Shown: positions 48,750-61,965, numbered from the stretch's first letter. The stretch: DNA of 64,000 bases from Prosapia bicincta (GCA_036971475.1 JBAIZL010000005.1:244468323-244532322); one strand, 5' to 3'. Numbers and translations are program-made. Notes: a model not told the origin generated them from the sequence alone.

Positions 48750-49639
48750 TCGTTTTTATACGTTTTTTTATAATAAATTTAATATAATTTTTTTAAACAT
48801 AATTTTAACGTCTTAACTTTAAAAGTGTTGGAAAATATAAATTATTTATGCATACTAGAAATAAAAAATCCAATAAAAATAATTTTCAAAATGACACTGT
48901 ATCGGAATAAAGTAATAGCACATGTACACGGTAGTTTATAGTTTTTGCTATTTTCGCGAAATATTGTGGTCAGGTTTATCAAACTGACGCTGGTTTTAAC
49001 TTCTTACTGGGTTGAGCCTTAATGGTTAACCTTTTGGGAACAATGATTTACAAGTCGATTCTCTAACGTAGGCTGGAGGAATGTGTTAATAAAATTTAAA
49101 AAAACTTCCCCTCTGGAACTGGAAGAAAAGATGGAGTATGCGAGAAAAGGTGGTTCTTTGGATTACAATTCTGATGAGAACCATCTCTTTTCCGTGGTGC
49201 TGATAAAGTGAAGAGAGGTTTAGAACTAGTCAATTTATGCAATTATACGCAATATCCTACACATAACTACTAGGAATATTCAGTTACTTATGAATTGGGT
49301 TTCTCAATAGGAATAATGATAAAATGGTTCTCACGTCGTACGTAGTGTTCTTACTAATACAAAGGAATGGTGAGAGACAAAGATGACGTAATCAGTCAAT
49401 TTAATAAATTCGCACAAGTTTTACCAATTTATCATATACTTTATGGTACTTAGCAAACATATTACTATTACTATCAAAAAGCATTGCTAAAAAATATTGC
49501 TATTTATAATTAAAAATAATAAATAATATTATAATCTATAATTACATTATTTACAAAATTATTATAATTGTTATAATAAATTATTAATATAAAGCCCACT
49601 ATTACAAGCACAGCTCATATTACTCCTAATAAATAATAC
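48748..49639. other. AT-rich intergenic DNA, nothing recognised
   Basis: No ORF, repeat or RNA gene that I can support. Confidence 0.5.
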
Positions 49640-49822
49640 ACACAACCTATACCCACAAATATTTATATTCTATTTATATGTACATTTCGGTTACAAAGTA
49701 GCCATTGTCAGAAACATGATATAGATACTAGTATATATTTTCATGTCTTTGAGCATGGTTACTTTGTAACCTACATGTACATAAGGTTAGAATAAACGTA
49801 TTTGTGGTTAGAGGTGGTGCCC
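49640..49822. mobile_element. Palindromic element (hairpin 2), relative of 24718-24957
   Basis: Inverted arms at about 49640-49726 and 49739-49822 share ACCCACAAATA, TTATATGTACATTTCGGTTA and CAAAGTAGCCATTGTC with their reverse complements. The order of words (TATGTACATTTCNGTTACNA, then AAGTANCCAT) matches hairpin 1 about 25 kb away, so these are two copies of one dispersed family. The GAAA of the hammerhead-like core is lost here (TGAGCATGGTTAC...CTACATG). Confidence 0.75.
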
Positions 49823-50847
49823 TATTATTTAATAATATTAAACCACAGTAAATTATTCCAAGTAAATATTGACATATTAACCTTTTTTGTTACAGTAAAA
49901 CATTCTTTTAACTATTACCTTGAGAATGATGTGGACTATAAATAGCAAAAACGTTGGCAGGATTATTTAATTTAGTATTAAATTGCTGTTTTTGTTATTC
50001 GTAAGACCCGCAAAGTTTACATTTACTGTGTGGTAATATTTTTATTTAATGTCTGTTAATAACTATTCAATTTTTTAGGCTAATGACAGATCACAGATAA
50101 TTAATTCATGCTTTTTCAATGCTCAACGTTTTTAATTTCGTTCCGAAATTCCTTTTCAAGGGTTCAATTTTATTATTCTAATATTAAATTATTGCTTACA
50201 ATTTATAAAATTCATAACAAAACATTAAACATAATTAAAACCAACAATACAAAACTCATAATAAATATTCTCATTTACTAGTAAAATTCGTATCACAATA
50301 AAACAGACAAGTCACATCTGTATCTACATACACCAAAGTATCATACTAATAATACAAGGAAGGAATGCATTGAATAAAACGACAGAATTAAATGATTTTC
50401 CATCTTCATATAAATCTTTTGTAATAAAAATATAAATGAAATTTAACATTTTTGTACATTTTTTGATCACTTAGGGTATTGTAAATAATATAATTATTGT
50501 GTTGTTCAAAATTTAAATTGTATCTCTGTATGATGAGTTGGTGTATGCATCTGTGATTTGTCTGTTTTATTGTGATAAGAATTAGACTAGATAAGAATAT
50601 TTATTTAGAGTGTTGTATTGTTGGTTTAAAAAAAAATTTCGGAAAGAAATTAGAAACGTTGAGTGTTAATAAAGCACGAATTATTTGTCTGGGATCTGTC
50701 ATTAGTCAAAAAAATTTTTGTGTTTATCTGCATTTGATAAACAATTTTCATTTTTAATTCATATTTACTTATGTATTTAAATTATTATAGAGCTTAGTAT
50801 TATATTAATTAGACTCTCGAATATAATATAACAAATATAGGAATAGG

Positions 50848-50848
<1 letters not shown>
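49823..50848. other. AT-rich intergenic DNA, nothing recognised
   Basis: The 61-codon frame at 50572 has no motif. No other signal was seen. Confidence 0.5.

Positions 50849-50895
<47 letters not shown>
50849..50895. repeat. (TA)n microsatellite
   Basis: Near-pure TA run. Confidence 0.97.
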
Positions 50896-50899
<4 letters not shown>

Positions 50900-51704
50900 T
50901 TGTATTTTTCGTAATGCCCCGATGTTTAAATTATTATATGTTTTAAGTTAATTCAAGTTTTTTTTTTAAAATAAAAGTAGGACTGTAACAAGAAATAAGC
51001 AGTAAAGATAATTTAATTGCAAAAAACATGTAATTAAAAAAAATGTTTTTCAAGTCAATTCCTAATAACGTCAACAAAAAAATATATTTTACTACTTTTT
51101 GTTTTAAAATAACAATTAAAATAAAAATGTATAGGCCTGTACATGTGACAGAATCAGAATATTAGGTGGCAAAATTGAATGCAAATTTCCCTGCAATTTT
51201 CCATTTTTCTGTCTATGTAGTATATGGTGGACTATTTTCATTTGTTAATATTCGGTTTCCTATTTTTTTGGTTTCAAATTTATGAAACTGACAGTGATCG
51301 ATAATTTCTCGTTCTATCCATCTCTTTTATTGCCTCATTAGTGCAATGAACCTTTCTCTTTTTAGGCGATAGTTTTTAACTATTGGACAGTTGGATCAGT
51401 GCCAAAGTGCTAAATTTCAAACAAATAGTCATTCGATGAGACTATTGAATACGATTGAATCATCAGTTTTTTTTGAATTTTAAATAAAAAATGAATATTT
51501 GAGAAAACTGTTTTAACATCAATCGCCATCAATTACAGGCTAAAAACATGTATTTGAACTTGATTAAATACATAAAAAAAGTATTTTATTAACGATTGAA
51601 AATTTGTGTAACATATTTATGGAGAGTTTGAGCTAATAGAAGGAATGGATAAAAGGAAAAAACATATCAGGTATACCAGAATGAATAAGGTTTCTAAAAC
51701 CGTA
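50896..51704. other. AT-rich intergenic DNA, nothing recognised
   Basis: No supported feature. Confidence 0.5.
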
Positions 51705-51727
51705 ATATATATATATATATATATATA

Positions 51728-51827
51728 TTTTAAAACAACATAGGTTATTCAAATACAAGAATATTTATTAATTCTTAAGAAATTAATAAATATTCTTGTA
51801 TTTGAATAACCTATGTTGTTTTAAATT
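51728..51827. repeat. Near-perfect 100-bp palindrome between TA runs
   Basis: TTTAAAACAACATAGGTTAT, TCAAATACAAGAATATTTAT and TAATT are followed by CTTAAG and then by the exact reverse complement. It is bordered by TA runs at 51705-51728 and 51849-51884. It could be a very small fold-back insertion in a TA microsatellite. Confidence 0.85.
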
Positions 51828-51843
51828 ATTAAACAAGAAAACG

Positions 51844-51885
<42 letters not shown>

Positions 51886-52329
51886 CCTGCTAACAATACG
51901 GAGACCATACATTGGTCATTTTGCATTCAAACTGGCAGCCGGGTACTTGTGGCAGCCGTATACGGCTGCCACATAGTAATCCATGATAATGTAACACCCT
52001 TTGACAATAATCGAAATAAAAATCATGTCAATAAGTGTAAAAAGAAGTGTTTTATTGGTGGTAAACTGTATTTGGAAGTTCTATGGTGGTTCGGAATTTT
52101 GAAAAAATAATTTGTAATAACCAAACGGTACTCGTATTCATAGCATAGTGAACGGGATTTGTATATCACAAGTTCTTAACATTTCCGACAGAGGCAGCAT
52201 AGTCGCCTCCTGTATATAAATTTACTGTATATTTCAAACATTCCCTAACATTATGGCAGCCACAAACTTGGCAACATTGCTGGCATCCACATAGATATCA
52301 ATCGTACTACATAATGTATATATTTGAAT

Positions 52330-53900
52330 TGGACAAAGAATCGCTGGAAACTGACCACTCGTGGGTTTTTGAGGATGCTGAATTCAATGCCGCCATCGAA
52401 AGTCACCGGGGATGGACAGATGAGACTCTACGTGAGTGCCAAAGGGATGATTTGGGGTAGAAATCTCAAAAGTAAAAAAAAATACTAGAAAATAAAAACT
52501 CGGGGAATTTTCATGAGGCGGAATTCAATGCCACCACCGAAAGTCACCGGGAATGCATTGGTGTGGTTCCACGCGAGTACCAAAGGGATGAATTGGGGTG
52601 AAAATGTCAAATGCCTAAGAATCGCGGGAAAATGACCGTTCGAGGGTTTCTGAGGATGCTAAATTCAATGACATCATCTAGAGTCACCGAGGATGAACGG
52701 TTGTGACTACGTTAGTACCAAAAGGGATGATTTGGGGTAAAAAAGTAAAAAAACAAAAAATTACTACAAAATAAACACTCGGGGGATTTTTGTAAGGCGG
52801 AATTTAAAGCCGTCGCTGAAAGTCGCCGGGGATGCACTGGTATGGTTCCCCACGAGTACCAAAGGGGTGAATTGGGGGTGAAAACGTCTAAAGTCAAAAA
52901 ATCGCTGCAACATAACCACTCGGGGGTTTTTGAGGATGCTGAATTCAATGCCGCCATCGAAAGTCACCGGGGATGGACAGATGAGACTATACGTGAGTGC
53001 CAAAGGGATGATTTGGGGTAGAAATCTCAAAAGTAAAAAAAATACTAGAAAATAAAAACTCGGGGAATTTTGATGAGGCGGAATTCATTGCCGTCACCGA
53101 ACGTCACCGGGAATGCATTGGTGTGGTTCCTCGCGAGTGCCAAAGGGATGAATTGGGGTGAAAATATAAAATGCCTAAGAATCGCGGGAAAATGACCGTT
53201 CGAGGGTTTCTGAGGATGCTAAATTCAATGACGTCATCTAGAGTCACCGAGAATGGACGGTTTTGACTCTACGTTAGTATCAAAGAGATGATTTGGAGTA
53301 AAAAAGTCAAAAGCCAAAAAATTACTAGAAAATAACCACACGGGGGATTTTGGTAAGGCGGAATTTAATGCCGTCACCGAAAGTCGCCGGGGATGCACTA
53401 GTATGGTTCCACGCGAGTACCAAAGGGGTGAATTGGAGTGAAAAAGTCAAATTTCAAAAAATCGCTGGAACATAACCACTCGGGGGTTTTTGAGGATGCT
53501 GAATTCAATACCGTCATCGAAAGAGACCAGGGATGAACGGGTGTGGGCTCTACGGGAGTAGCAAAGGGATAATTGGGGTAAAAAGGTCAGAGGCCAAGGG
53601 ATCGTTATAAAATCATCACTCGGGGTTTTTAATAATGCTGAGTCTAATCCTAGCACCGAAGTTGGCCATGCGCAATCCGAGATGGGACTGCGGGTGTCGC
53701 TGTGGGTGAATTTAGGTAAAACTAGCCAGAATCTAAAATATTGCCCAGACATGGGCATTCGAAGATTTTCGAAGCTCCTAGTCCTACGTCATGAAAATTC
53801 GCCGGGCATATACGGGCTTACCAAGGGGTGATTTGGGGTAATATATCCCATTAACAATAAATCTCCCAAAATTGGCATGTTTCCAACTATGCAACATAAC
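52330..53900 (+). repeat. 140-bp satellite array, four-unit higher-order pattern
   Basis: About eleven units of about 140 bp. Each has a start like ATCGCTGGAA...CACTCGGGGG, then TTTTTGAGGATGCTGAATTC, a CGAAAGTCACCGGGGATG core and GAGTACCAAAGGGATGA. Four unit types recur in order. The GAGGATGCTGAATTCAATGC unit occurs at 52371, 52932 and 53492, a shift of about 560 bp. The last two or three units are diverged. Minus-strand open frames at 52712-53030 and 53447-53758 are satellite translations, not genes. Confidence 0.93.
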
Positions 53901-54589
53901 CAACAGAAAGAGTCGGGCTCGTGACCTTGTCTTGGACAGAAGTTATGCTACATCTATTTACAGAAATGTTTGTGATATGAAAATATAAACAGGCGTCACA
54001 CCGATAGCAGTTCTAGTACGTTTGTTTACGTCATGTCTGTCAAAGTAATCTTTATAACTTGGATCAGTGTTTCAATGCAGCCTGTCCATGTGCTTTAAGC
54101 ATTTTAAAGACTGTGTGCTTGAACGATTTAACTTGAAAAGATAACTGTTTGTCCCAAATTGATATTTTTTTTAAAATTAATGTATTTATTTAATTTTTTT
54201 TTAATGTAATATGTCTACCTAATTGTCATATATTTTCTTTCCATTTTTACTTAGAATATCTAAACATTTATGTTTGTTTTCTCATTCTTGATCGGGTAAT
54301 TCATTTTCTTCTCTTTTCGTGTTATTTTCTTTTGTTCTCTTAAAAAGGATGGTATCGTTAGCGAGGGCAGTGGAATGACTTTTCAACCATCAGTTAATGA
54401 AAAACTTCTACTATAACCGTAAATTAAAAAAAAACTATAAATAAGTAGACCTTATATTTGTTCAACCTTTATACAACTTAGAATAAATGACAAAAAAGGG
54501 AAATTTTTGACCCACATCATTTCATCGACTTATCTTTATCAGCTTATATATCCAGAAAACCTATTATGCCAATATCTACAAATTCCAAG

Positions 54590-55010
54590 CTTAATCTTTA
54601 ACTGCCGTCATCGTGCCTGAGCATCAGCAAAAGGTTATCCGAAGAAGACAGTGATTCAGGTGCTGTATCTAATGACCAACTTTTATAAGGCATCAAAGAG
54701 AATAGAGGAATTGTGCAACAGAGTGAAGAAGTAATTGAGCAAAAGGTCATGATACCGAATCTCAATGAAGTCCATCAGACGATGAAGATGATTTCGAAAA
54801 ACTGCAACCTCCAGAAATTTACAAATTTTTCTATTTGTATAGATAAATTGTTATAAACAATGTAGAATTTGTCCAGCAACAAAAAATAGAAAGACTAGTT
54901 ATACTTTGTAAGCTGTCTTTGTACAGCCAATATGTCTAGAATGTTCTGAGCTGCTGTGTAAATACTGCTGTCAAAATTGAGTTATTATTTGTAATGCCAG
55001 TTTCCATAAA
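54590..55010 (+). pseudogene. piggyBac-like transposase remnant
   Basis: Two short coding-like pieces lie close together. Near 54627 one frame reads KRLSEEDSDSGAVSNDQLL, and near 54776 another reads SDDEDDFEKLQPPEIY, like the acidic N-terminus of piggyBac transposases. From about 54857 the sequence reads KQCRICPATKNRKTSYT and, after stops or shifts, ICLECSELLCKYC. That spacing of Cys pairs matches the C-terminal cysteine-rich domain of piggyBac proteins. The whole catalytic middle is missing, so this is an internally deleted relic. I could not find convincing TTAA-flanked termini. Confidence 0.5.
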
Positions 55011-55019
55011 TAAAGCTTA

Positions 55020-56234
55020 TAATGTGACAAATGTTATGTTGTATATAAAGTTAAGTGTGTACAATCAGTGAACAAGAAATAATTAGTGTATGTTAATTAT
55101 CGTGCGATTATAAGTCTTTTTAGCTAAACTGCGCTAAAATCTGTAGGTTTTATTTATTACAGTTTTCAATTAGTAAATTAAATATGACTGCTTTCATAAA
55201 ACTACGTTTACCCTACTAGTCCCATTGCAATCAGAATATTCAAAAACAATTTTTATAAAGTAAATGCAAGATAAATTGTTAAACCACACAATAAATCACA
55301 CTTAGACATTTCGTGCCTCTGATGTAATCGGCAGCAGTAACGTGACAGAAATTCCAGCACGGTAGTTGAAGGTTAATAAATACTGAATCATCTTTCGTTA
55401 ATCTCTGTATTGTATACATGAACCTAAATAACATCTGTGCGAGTGTTGTCAGCTTATATTGTCTGGTGATATCAGGCTGTCTGGTGTAAACAAACATAGG
55501 TCCAAGCCAAACAAAGATAAAGGCTCGCTCTCGACAAGTACTCTCGTGGACGAAGGCTCGGAAAACTGACTTTCTGCATTCTATCTTTTCCATCCCTTTT
55601 CTCATTTACATACGGCGTAAACGTAAATAATTTATGGTATCTTCCCAACGTCAAAATGGTCGTATAAAGACGGAAACATTTGTTTCTATACTCGACTTTA
55701 GCCGCTGGTAGTCTATATTTTATTTTATTAATATGTTTATTGAATACATTGGTATTAACCTTTAGTAAATATATATGGAGTAGGTCATATTAAGTGTTAC
55801 ATCTGTTAATACATGTGTTGCAGACTAGTGTTACCATGTTACCAAATTGTAACAATATACAGCAAATAATAGTCACTTTTAGATTCTTAAAATCTGATAG
55901 AGATGCTATGACAATTAATTTGAAAAGCAAGTCAAGTTAAAAAATAAATACTTTATCCATCCTATAGTATCTAAGAGCACCAAGGGAAAAGAACGAGATG
56001 CATTGACCGGAACATTAAGATAAGTTTGGTCAACAAGTAAACAAACGCGTCAGAATGGCTTTCGGAGTGTCGGCTGTTTATGTTTCCATATCAAAATTGT
56101 GTCTGTAAATACATAGCATAGTTCTCTCCAAGATAAGGTCGCGAATCCACAGCTGTATGTCCTAAAATAGCATGTTTACAAATTCCTGAAGTACTTACAT
56201 CGAGGACTCTAATGAAACACTTGGCAACAATATC
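55020..56234. other. AT-rich DNA; unassigned 108-codon minus-strand frame
   Basis: The frame from 55605 to 55279 (minus) lies in a slightly GC-richer patch. It is longer than most random frames here but shows no motif I recognise. Nothing else was identified. Confidence 0.3.
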
Positions 56235-56700
56235 TCAACTTTTCCAAATGAATGACAAAGGTATTAAAGAGCTAGCGTTATTTATAGGCCATACAACATC
56301 ATTTTTATCAATAATAACATTGTATATATTTTTTTCATCCAAATACTCAAAAATGGTTTGAAAGATATAAATAATGTAGATAAGAAAGAACACGTGGATA
56401 TATACACACATTCTATGACCATAAGAGCAAAACATTTTAAGTACTTATTTAAGGATACATGTATCATAGGTGTTAATAAGCCAATTAAACTAGAGAGCAG
56501 TTCAGGCTGTTTAGGCAATATAAATAAATAAATATTGGTGGTAAATATTTAAAATTCTTTATTTCTACATCTCTGAAGATTATACGTAAGGATATAGTTC
56601 TTCCCAATGTGTATTGCAGTGTAGCAAGGAATCAAAACATTTTCAGAAAGCAATGTAATAAATCTATTATGTTTATCCTCGATATTCTAGTCCCAAGAGT
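56235..56700 (-). repeat. Inner inverted repeat, left copy
   Basis: Read on the minus strand this matches 58035-58345 read on the plus strand. Shared words include AATGTGTATTGCAGTGTAG / AATGTATATTGCATTGTAG, GAACTATATCCTTACGTA / AACTATATCCTTACATA, CTGAACTGCTCTCTAGTTT and TACTTAAAATGTTTTGC. The peptide ELLSSLIG...SLNKYLKCFAL is partly kept in both copies (ELLSSFIG...SLYKYLKCFAL). That may mean it was once coding, but I do not recognise the family. A weaker, direct third copy is at about 57205-57280. Confidence 0.7.
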
Positions 56701-57727
56701 AACTTTAATATCTATGGGATTTTCACTCACTTTAGAGTTGCATGAAAAACTGGTTCAAGTATGGTGATCATTGGTACGGAAACAAATACAGTAGTGCATG
56801 GATAATTCGAGGTAGATGGCACCGAGACACCGTCGGATTACCGAAAACTTGGATTACACGGAAATAGCTTCCTGTACACTAGAAAAAAAACAGGAGTTCT
56901 AATGAACCCTAATACTATAATTAAGAATGCACAAAATACGTATGTAGAACTTTATTGATTACAGTACATACATAAATTAATGTTGCTTGGCTCTCCAAGA
57001 CCACTGTACTGAATCCTGCTTCCAAGGATACTATACGATATGAATACCATACTAAGTATCGGCAATTATAGCTAGAAAATAGCCGATGCTCGTTGTAAAC
57101 TTTATCAAGACGCCAAATGTTTTGATCGTAGATAGTCTTTTTGTTCGCCTACCATAAAAATAAAACGAGATTTTCAGTAAATCTGAAGTATAGTGAAAAA
57201 TTACTGTGATCATTGGTAGTAAATATTTATGATTATCAACGTCTAAAGATTGACTACAAAACGTTTTATAAGCACTTGGTTAAGGTTGCTTAACTGAAGT
57301 AATTTTCTATCAACGAAGAATAGAGAATATTCAAATTGAAATATTAAGTTTGTAATTAGGAGTTATTTATTAACTGGTATTGCTAGTGATAGGATTCGTA
57401 AAATATATAACAAAGGAGACAGTTTTGAGAAGTGATTGAGTATTAGCAGACTTTGTCTTGAGATCAGACACAGCCGAACGAACTAAAATCATTCTGATAC
57501 TAACTATAAAAATGTATGTAACATGTCGACCGAAGAACGGAGAGATTTTTGAAAGTGAAAAAAATCTACAAAACAGTCATTTTCATTTACGTCTTGTTTT
57601 TTTTAACAAGAAATACCATCATAGTGACTAATTTCATTCGGTCACTCTGCATAACGCTATTTTACAGCTAGTTTTTGAAGACGGGTTCCTCAGCTACATT
57701 CGCCAAAATATTTGTAATTTTGTTCGC

Positions 57728-57750
57728 CATAATAATAATAATAATAATAA
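57728..57750. repeat. (AAT)n microsatellite
   Basis: About seven AAT units. Confidence 0.95.
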
Positions 57751-58034
57751 ATGAAATTGTAGATATGCGAGCCAGGAGGGATACGGTTAAAGATAGAATT
57801 AAAGAAGAAGATTAAAATATATTTAAATCTTATCAGATATATTTTCAGGTGCATTCAACGTGTCTTGATGAAAGTAACATCACAATCAAGGTGAAATGTC
57901 ATCCTTTGGGAGAATATCTAAGGGAGGAATTAAATAATTTTTTTAACCTGCCAACAACGACTACCAGGAAAATTTAATGAATGTAGTTAAAGAAGAACTT
58001 TTAGAAAAAAATAGGTCTTTACTCAAACACAATT

Positions 58035-58345
58035 GTACCTATAACAACCTATGACAAATCAAATATGATGGATAAATAAAATAGATGTATTACATTGCTT
58101 ACCGAAATCGTTTTTCACCGTGATGTCTACAATGCAATATACATTGGGAATAACTATATCCTTACATACATTCTTTAGAGATGTAGAATTAAAGAAGTTT
58201 AAATATTTACCATTGCTTACACCACCTGAACTGCTCTCTAGTTTTATTGGCAGAAAACCACCTATGATACATGAATCCTTATATAAATACTTAAAATGTT
58301 TTGCCCTTATCTTGATAAAATATTTATACTGATTGGTATTGGCAC
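58035..58345 (+). repeat. Inner inverted repeat, right copy
   Basis: Mirror partner of 56235-56700. It contains a 70-codon frame (58120-58332) that holds the better-preserved version of the ELLSS...KYLKCFAL peptide. There is no recognised domain, and AT-rich sequence on both sides has no continuation. Confidence 0.65.
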
Positions 58346-60044
58346 TAAAATGTCACATCTTCGTGAAAATTTTACTACTTGTTAGAATACTATATGCACC
58401 CTTATAAAGTATATGCTCACAGAAAATTAAAACAGTTTTTTGGTTACATTCGGCTGTCGTAAGTACAGAAATACTATTATTTCAATGTTTAATTTTTTTA
58501 CCCGAAAATGGTAATTTGTGCTCGTTTGAACCTATAAAATATGGACGTGTTCGATGTGCCTACGTGAACAAGAAATTACCATTAGATGAGATTCGACCAA
58601 ATAAAAGCCTTCTTTTATTTACAATGTACAATATAGTTAGATTTTTCTGGTTACCTACCTGAGGTAAAGGTGATACAATATTTGTTGTTTTTCTACTATA
58701 GGCCTAACTTTTAACACTTACTGTAAATAAACTTTATGCCAACCCTTTACCTATCCTTTAATATTTTTTTACAAGCAGTAAAAACTTAAAATTGAAATTT
58801 TCATTATTTTTAATACACTGAAGAAGAAATGTTGAAGAAAATTCTATGTATTAGTCTAAACATTCTGAAAAATCGTTCTTAAACTGCAAAAACTCTTAAA
58901 AGATTGTAACACGAAAGAAATAGAATTTAAAAATTGTGGCAGAAAGCTCAATGAGATAAAATAAATAAATGAGAATAAATGTACTTTCGTAAAGTAAAGG
59001 ATATAAGAGAAGTTAGTGTACTAACTCTAACACTGATAATTAAATGAGAAATTCAGAAGAAAAAAGTTGAATTCGTACTTGGCCTTTATCCCGTGCAGTG
59101 CACGCCTGGAAATCTAGATTGAATATTGTTAAAGATGAAACCGTTCATTTAGTTGCAGATCTGTTGAGGGTTTTTAAAACATGTAACCAATCTAGAGAAT
59201 CGATGGATACCGGTCTACACCTAACCTGCTGATTCACAAAACAATCGTCTACTTGCACTCCTGTATTTTTCCCTGGTGAACTATTCCTAATATTCGACAG
59301 AGCACTGAACACCTTCAATGGGGCGGGGAAATTTTTAAATAGCAAGGATTAAAATAGGTGGATTTATTAATTTTAATTTTTTCCAATGACCTGGAAGAAT
59401 GACACGAAGAACGCGACCCGTAAGGCATAGGTTTAGCAAGTGACTCCTTTTTTTATCAAAACATACGTCAAAGAGAGTAATATCTTTTATAAGACAGTGG
59501 CGTGTGTACTAGCCTAAATAAAGAAATGACTTAAATTGAGGGTTTAAATTTATTTGTGGATATTTGTTTTTATTACAAACAATAAATTTGTTAAGTTTCA
59601 TTTCGTTAATTCATATTAAAAATAACGAATAATAGAATTTTAACAATCAGTGTGACAATTTCTAAGACAACTTAAGACAACTATGTACTATTGTAGCTGA
59701 AACGAAACAGATTGTAAAGAGACGTCCCGTGTGGTTATATGTTGAAATTAGAGGGAGAAATGGCGGTATAAATGTCGCATTGTAACACGTGACCAAGTAG
59801 CGCCTAGGATAGAACCCGTCATGTACGTGTTTGTGTAATGTTTATTTTCGATCTCTGAAAGGATGACCACATCATTCAGTTTTATCAGTTTTAATCTTGT
59901 GACAGGGACCGTTATAGTTACTTCATGATAGTATCTGTTTACTTCAGCTAGTTCATTCCCTCCAAAGGATAAAAATACCAAAATAAAATCTTATTTGGTT
60001 GAATGTTTCACTTTACAAGTCATAATATTCTATCTCTATTTTAC
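58346..60044. other. AT-rich DNA with two unassigned open frames
   Basis: A 66-codon frame (59345 to 59145, minus) and a 77-codon frame (59981 to 59748, minus) lie in GC-richer patches. Neither has a recognisable motif. They may be fragments of a decayed element inside the mirrored composite. Confidence 0.3.
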
Positions 60045-61535
60045 CTTCTCTTCTCACAATTAGGTCTATACTCCAATTCATCATTTGCTACTCCCATAGA
60101 GGATCACCCGTATATCCCCATTGACGATCGATAACGGTAAAAGGCTCAGCACCATTAAAACTCTCCGAGTGATCATTATATATTTTTTTTTGCCTTATGA
60201 CAATTTTACCCCATATTAGCAATTTCCTACTCTTGTAGAGCAACACCCGAGCATCCCTGTTTAATAATGTAGACAGTATTGGACTCAGCACCCTCCAAAA
60301 CACTACGATTGATCATTTTCTAGTTTTTTTTTTGCCTTCTCTCAATTATACCCCCAATTCATCATTTTTTACTCTCATAGAGGGTCACCCGTGTATCCTC
60401 ATTGACGTTCGATTATGGTAAACGACTCAGCACCATTAAAACCCACCCGAATGATCATTTTCAATTGTTTTTTTGCCTTCTGACAATTGTACCCTAATTT
60501 ACCCCTTTTCTACTCCCTTAAAGCCACACCAGTGCATTCCCGATTAATATGGAAGACGGTATTGGACTCACCAACCTAAAAAACACTACGTTTGATCATA
60601 CTCTAGCTTTGTCTTGCCATTTCAGATTTATACTCCAATTCATCATTTGCTACTCCCATAAAGGATCATCCATGTATCCCCATTGGCTTTCAATAACGGT
60701 AAAAGACTCAGCACCTTTAAAACACCCGAGTGATAATTTTCCATTATTTTTTTGCCTTCTGAAAATTTTACCCTAATTCATCCCCTTTTTACTCCCGTAG
60801 AGCCACACCCGTGCATCCCATTATAATATTGAAGGCGGTATTCTACTCAGAACCCTCCAAAACACTACGATTTATCATATTCTAGCTTTGTTTTGCCATG
60901 TCACAATTAATTATACTCCATTTCATCATTTGCTACTCCCAGAGAGGGTCACCCGCGTATCCCCATTGACGTTCGATAACGGTGAAAGCTCACCCAAATG
61001 ACCCACCCGAATGATCATTTTCAATTGTTTTTTTGCCTTCTGACAATTGTATCACAATTCTACCCCTTTTCTACTCCCGTAGAGCCACATACGTGCATTC
61101 CCGATTAATATGGAAGACTGTATTGGACTCAGCTACCTCCAAAACACTACGATTGATCATATTCTAGCTTTGTTTTGCCTTATCACATTTATACTCCAAT
61201 TCATCATTTGCTACTCCCATAGAGGATCACCTATGTATCCCCATTACGTTCGATAACGGTAAAAACTCAGCACCATTAAAACCTCCGACTGATCATTTTC
61301 TAGTTTTTTTTTGCCTTTTGTCATTTTGACCCCAAGTCAAAATCCTCCTTTATAACTCCTATAGAGCCCCACCCGTTCATCCCCGTTTAATTTTGTTCAC
61401 AGTAGTGGACTCAGCATCCTTAAAAACATCCCAATTGATTATTTCCTAGCTTTTTTTTTGTTCCGATATTTTACCCTAATTGATCCTTTTGCTACTCCTG
61501 TAGAGGCACACACTTGTATTCCCGTCAGCTTTCGA
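60045..61535 (-). repeat. 140-bp satellite array, dimer pattern, opposite orientation
   Basis: The same family as 52330-53900 but reversed. Read here on the plus strand it has TACTCCCGTAGAGCCACACC, GTGCATCCC, GGACTCAGCACC..AAAACA and TGATCATTTTCTAGCTTT. These correspond to the reverse complement of GAGTACC, GGGATGCAC, GATGCTGAATTC and the CACTCGGGG start. Two unit types alternate. The one with CTCCAAAACACTACG recurs at about 280-290 bp spacing (near 60290, 60585, 60860 and 61140). Confidence 0.9.
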
Positions 61536-61962
61536 TAGTTGTACACGTTTATGAAAACTAACAACTAAGACTTATGTGAGTTGAGTAAATAATTGGCCAG
61601 CTGAAATGAAGAAGGGCCATACTAATGTTTGTGTTTTTACCGTGATTACACACACGTGTCTTAGAGTCTAAACATTTGACTAATCAGATAGCAACATAGT
61701 GGCAACACTGTTGGTTCTCGTATCGTTAGTAGCGTGGGAATAATATACACACCGGCTGCCATATTGATGCCTAAATGAAATGCTGCCGTATTGATAGTAC
61801 TTCAGTCAATTTTGTATTTTTAAGATTTTATAAAATTAAAGTACATGGAGTAGTATCATGTTTATTAGAAATAAAATATACACGACGAAAAACATTTATA
61901 CTCCACTCTTTCAAGTGGCTGCCATATGGTTGCAAAATGAAATGCTGCCATATTGATAGCGG

Positions 61963-61963
<1 letters not shown>
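61536..61963. other. GGCTGCCATATTGATG-containing segment
   Basis: Contains CGGCTGCCATATTGATG near 61752, GGCTGCCATATGG near 61917 and AATGCTGCCATATTGATAG near 61940, so short units recur. It resembles, in reverse, 51890-51980 and 52250-52310. The 89-codon frame at 61775 runs into the TA microsatellite and is not a credible gene. Confidence 0.5.

Positions 61964-61965
<2 letters not shown>

Noticed and set aside
52712..53030. 81- and 88-codon minus-strand frames
   Set aside because: They read through 140-bp satellite units, whose length is not a multiple of three, so no conserved protein is possible.
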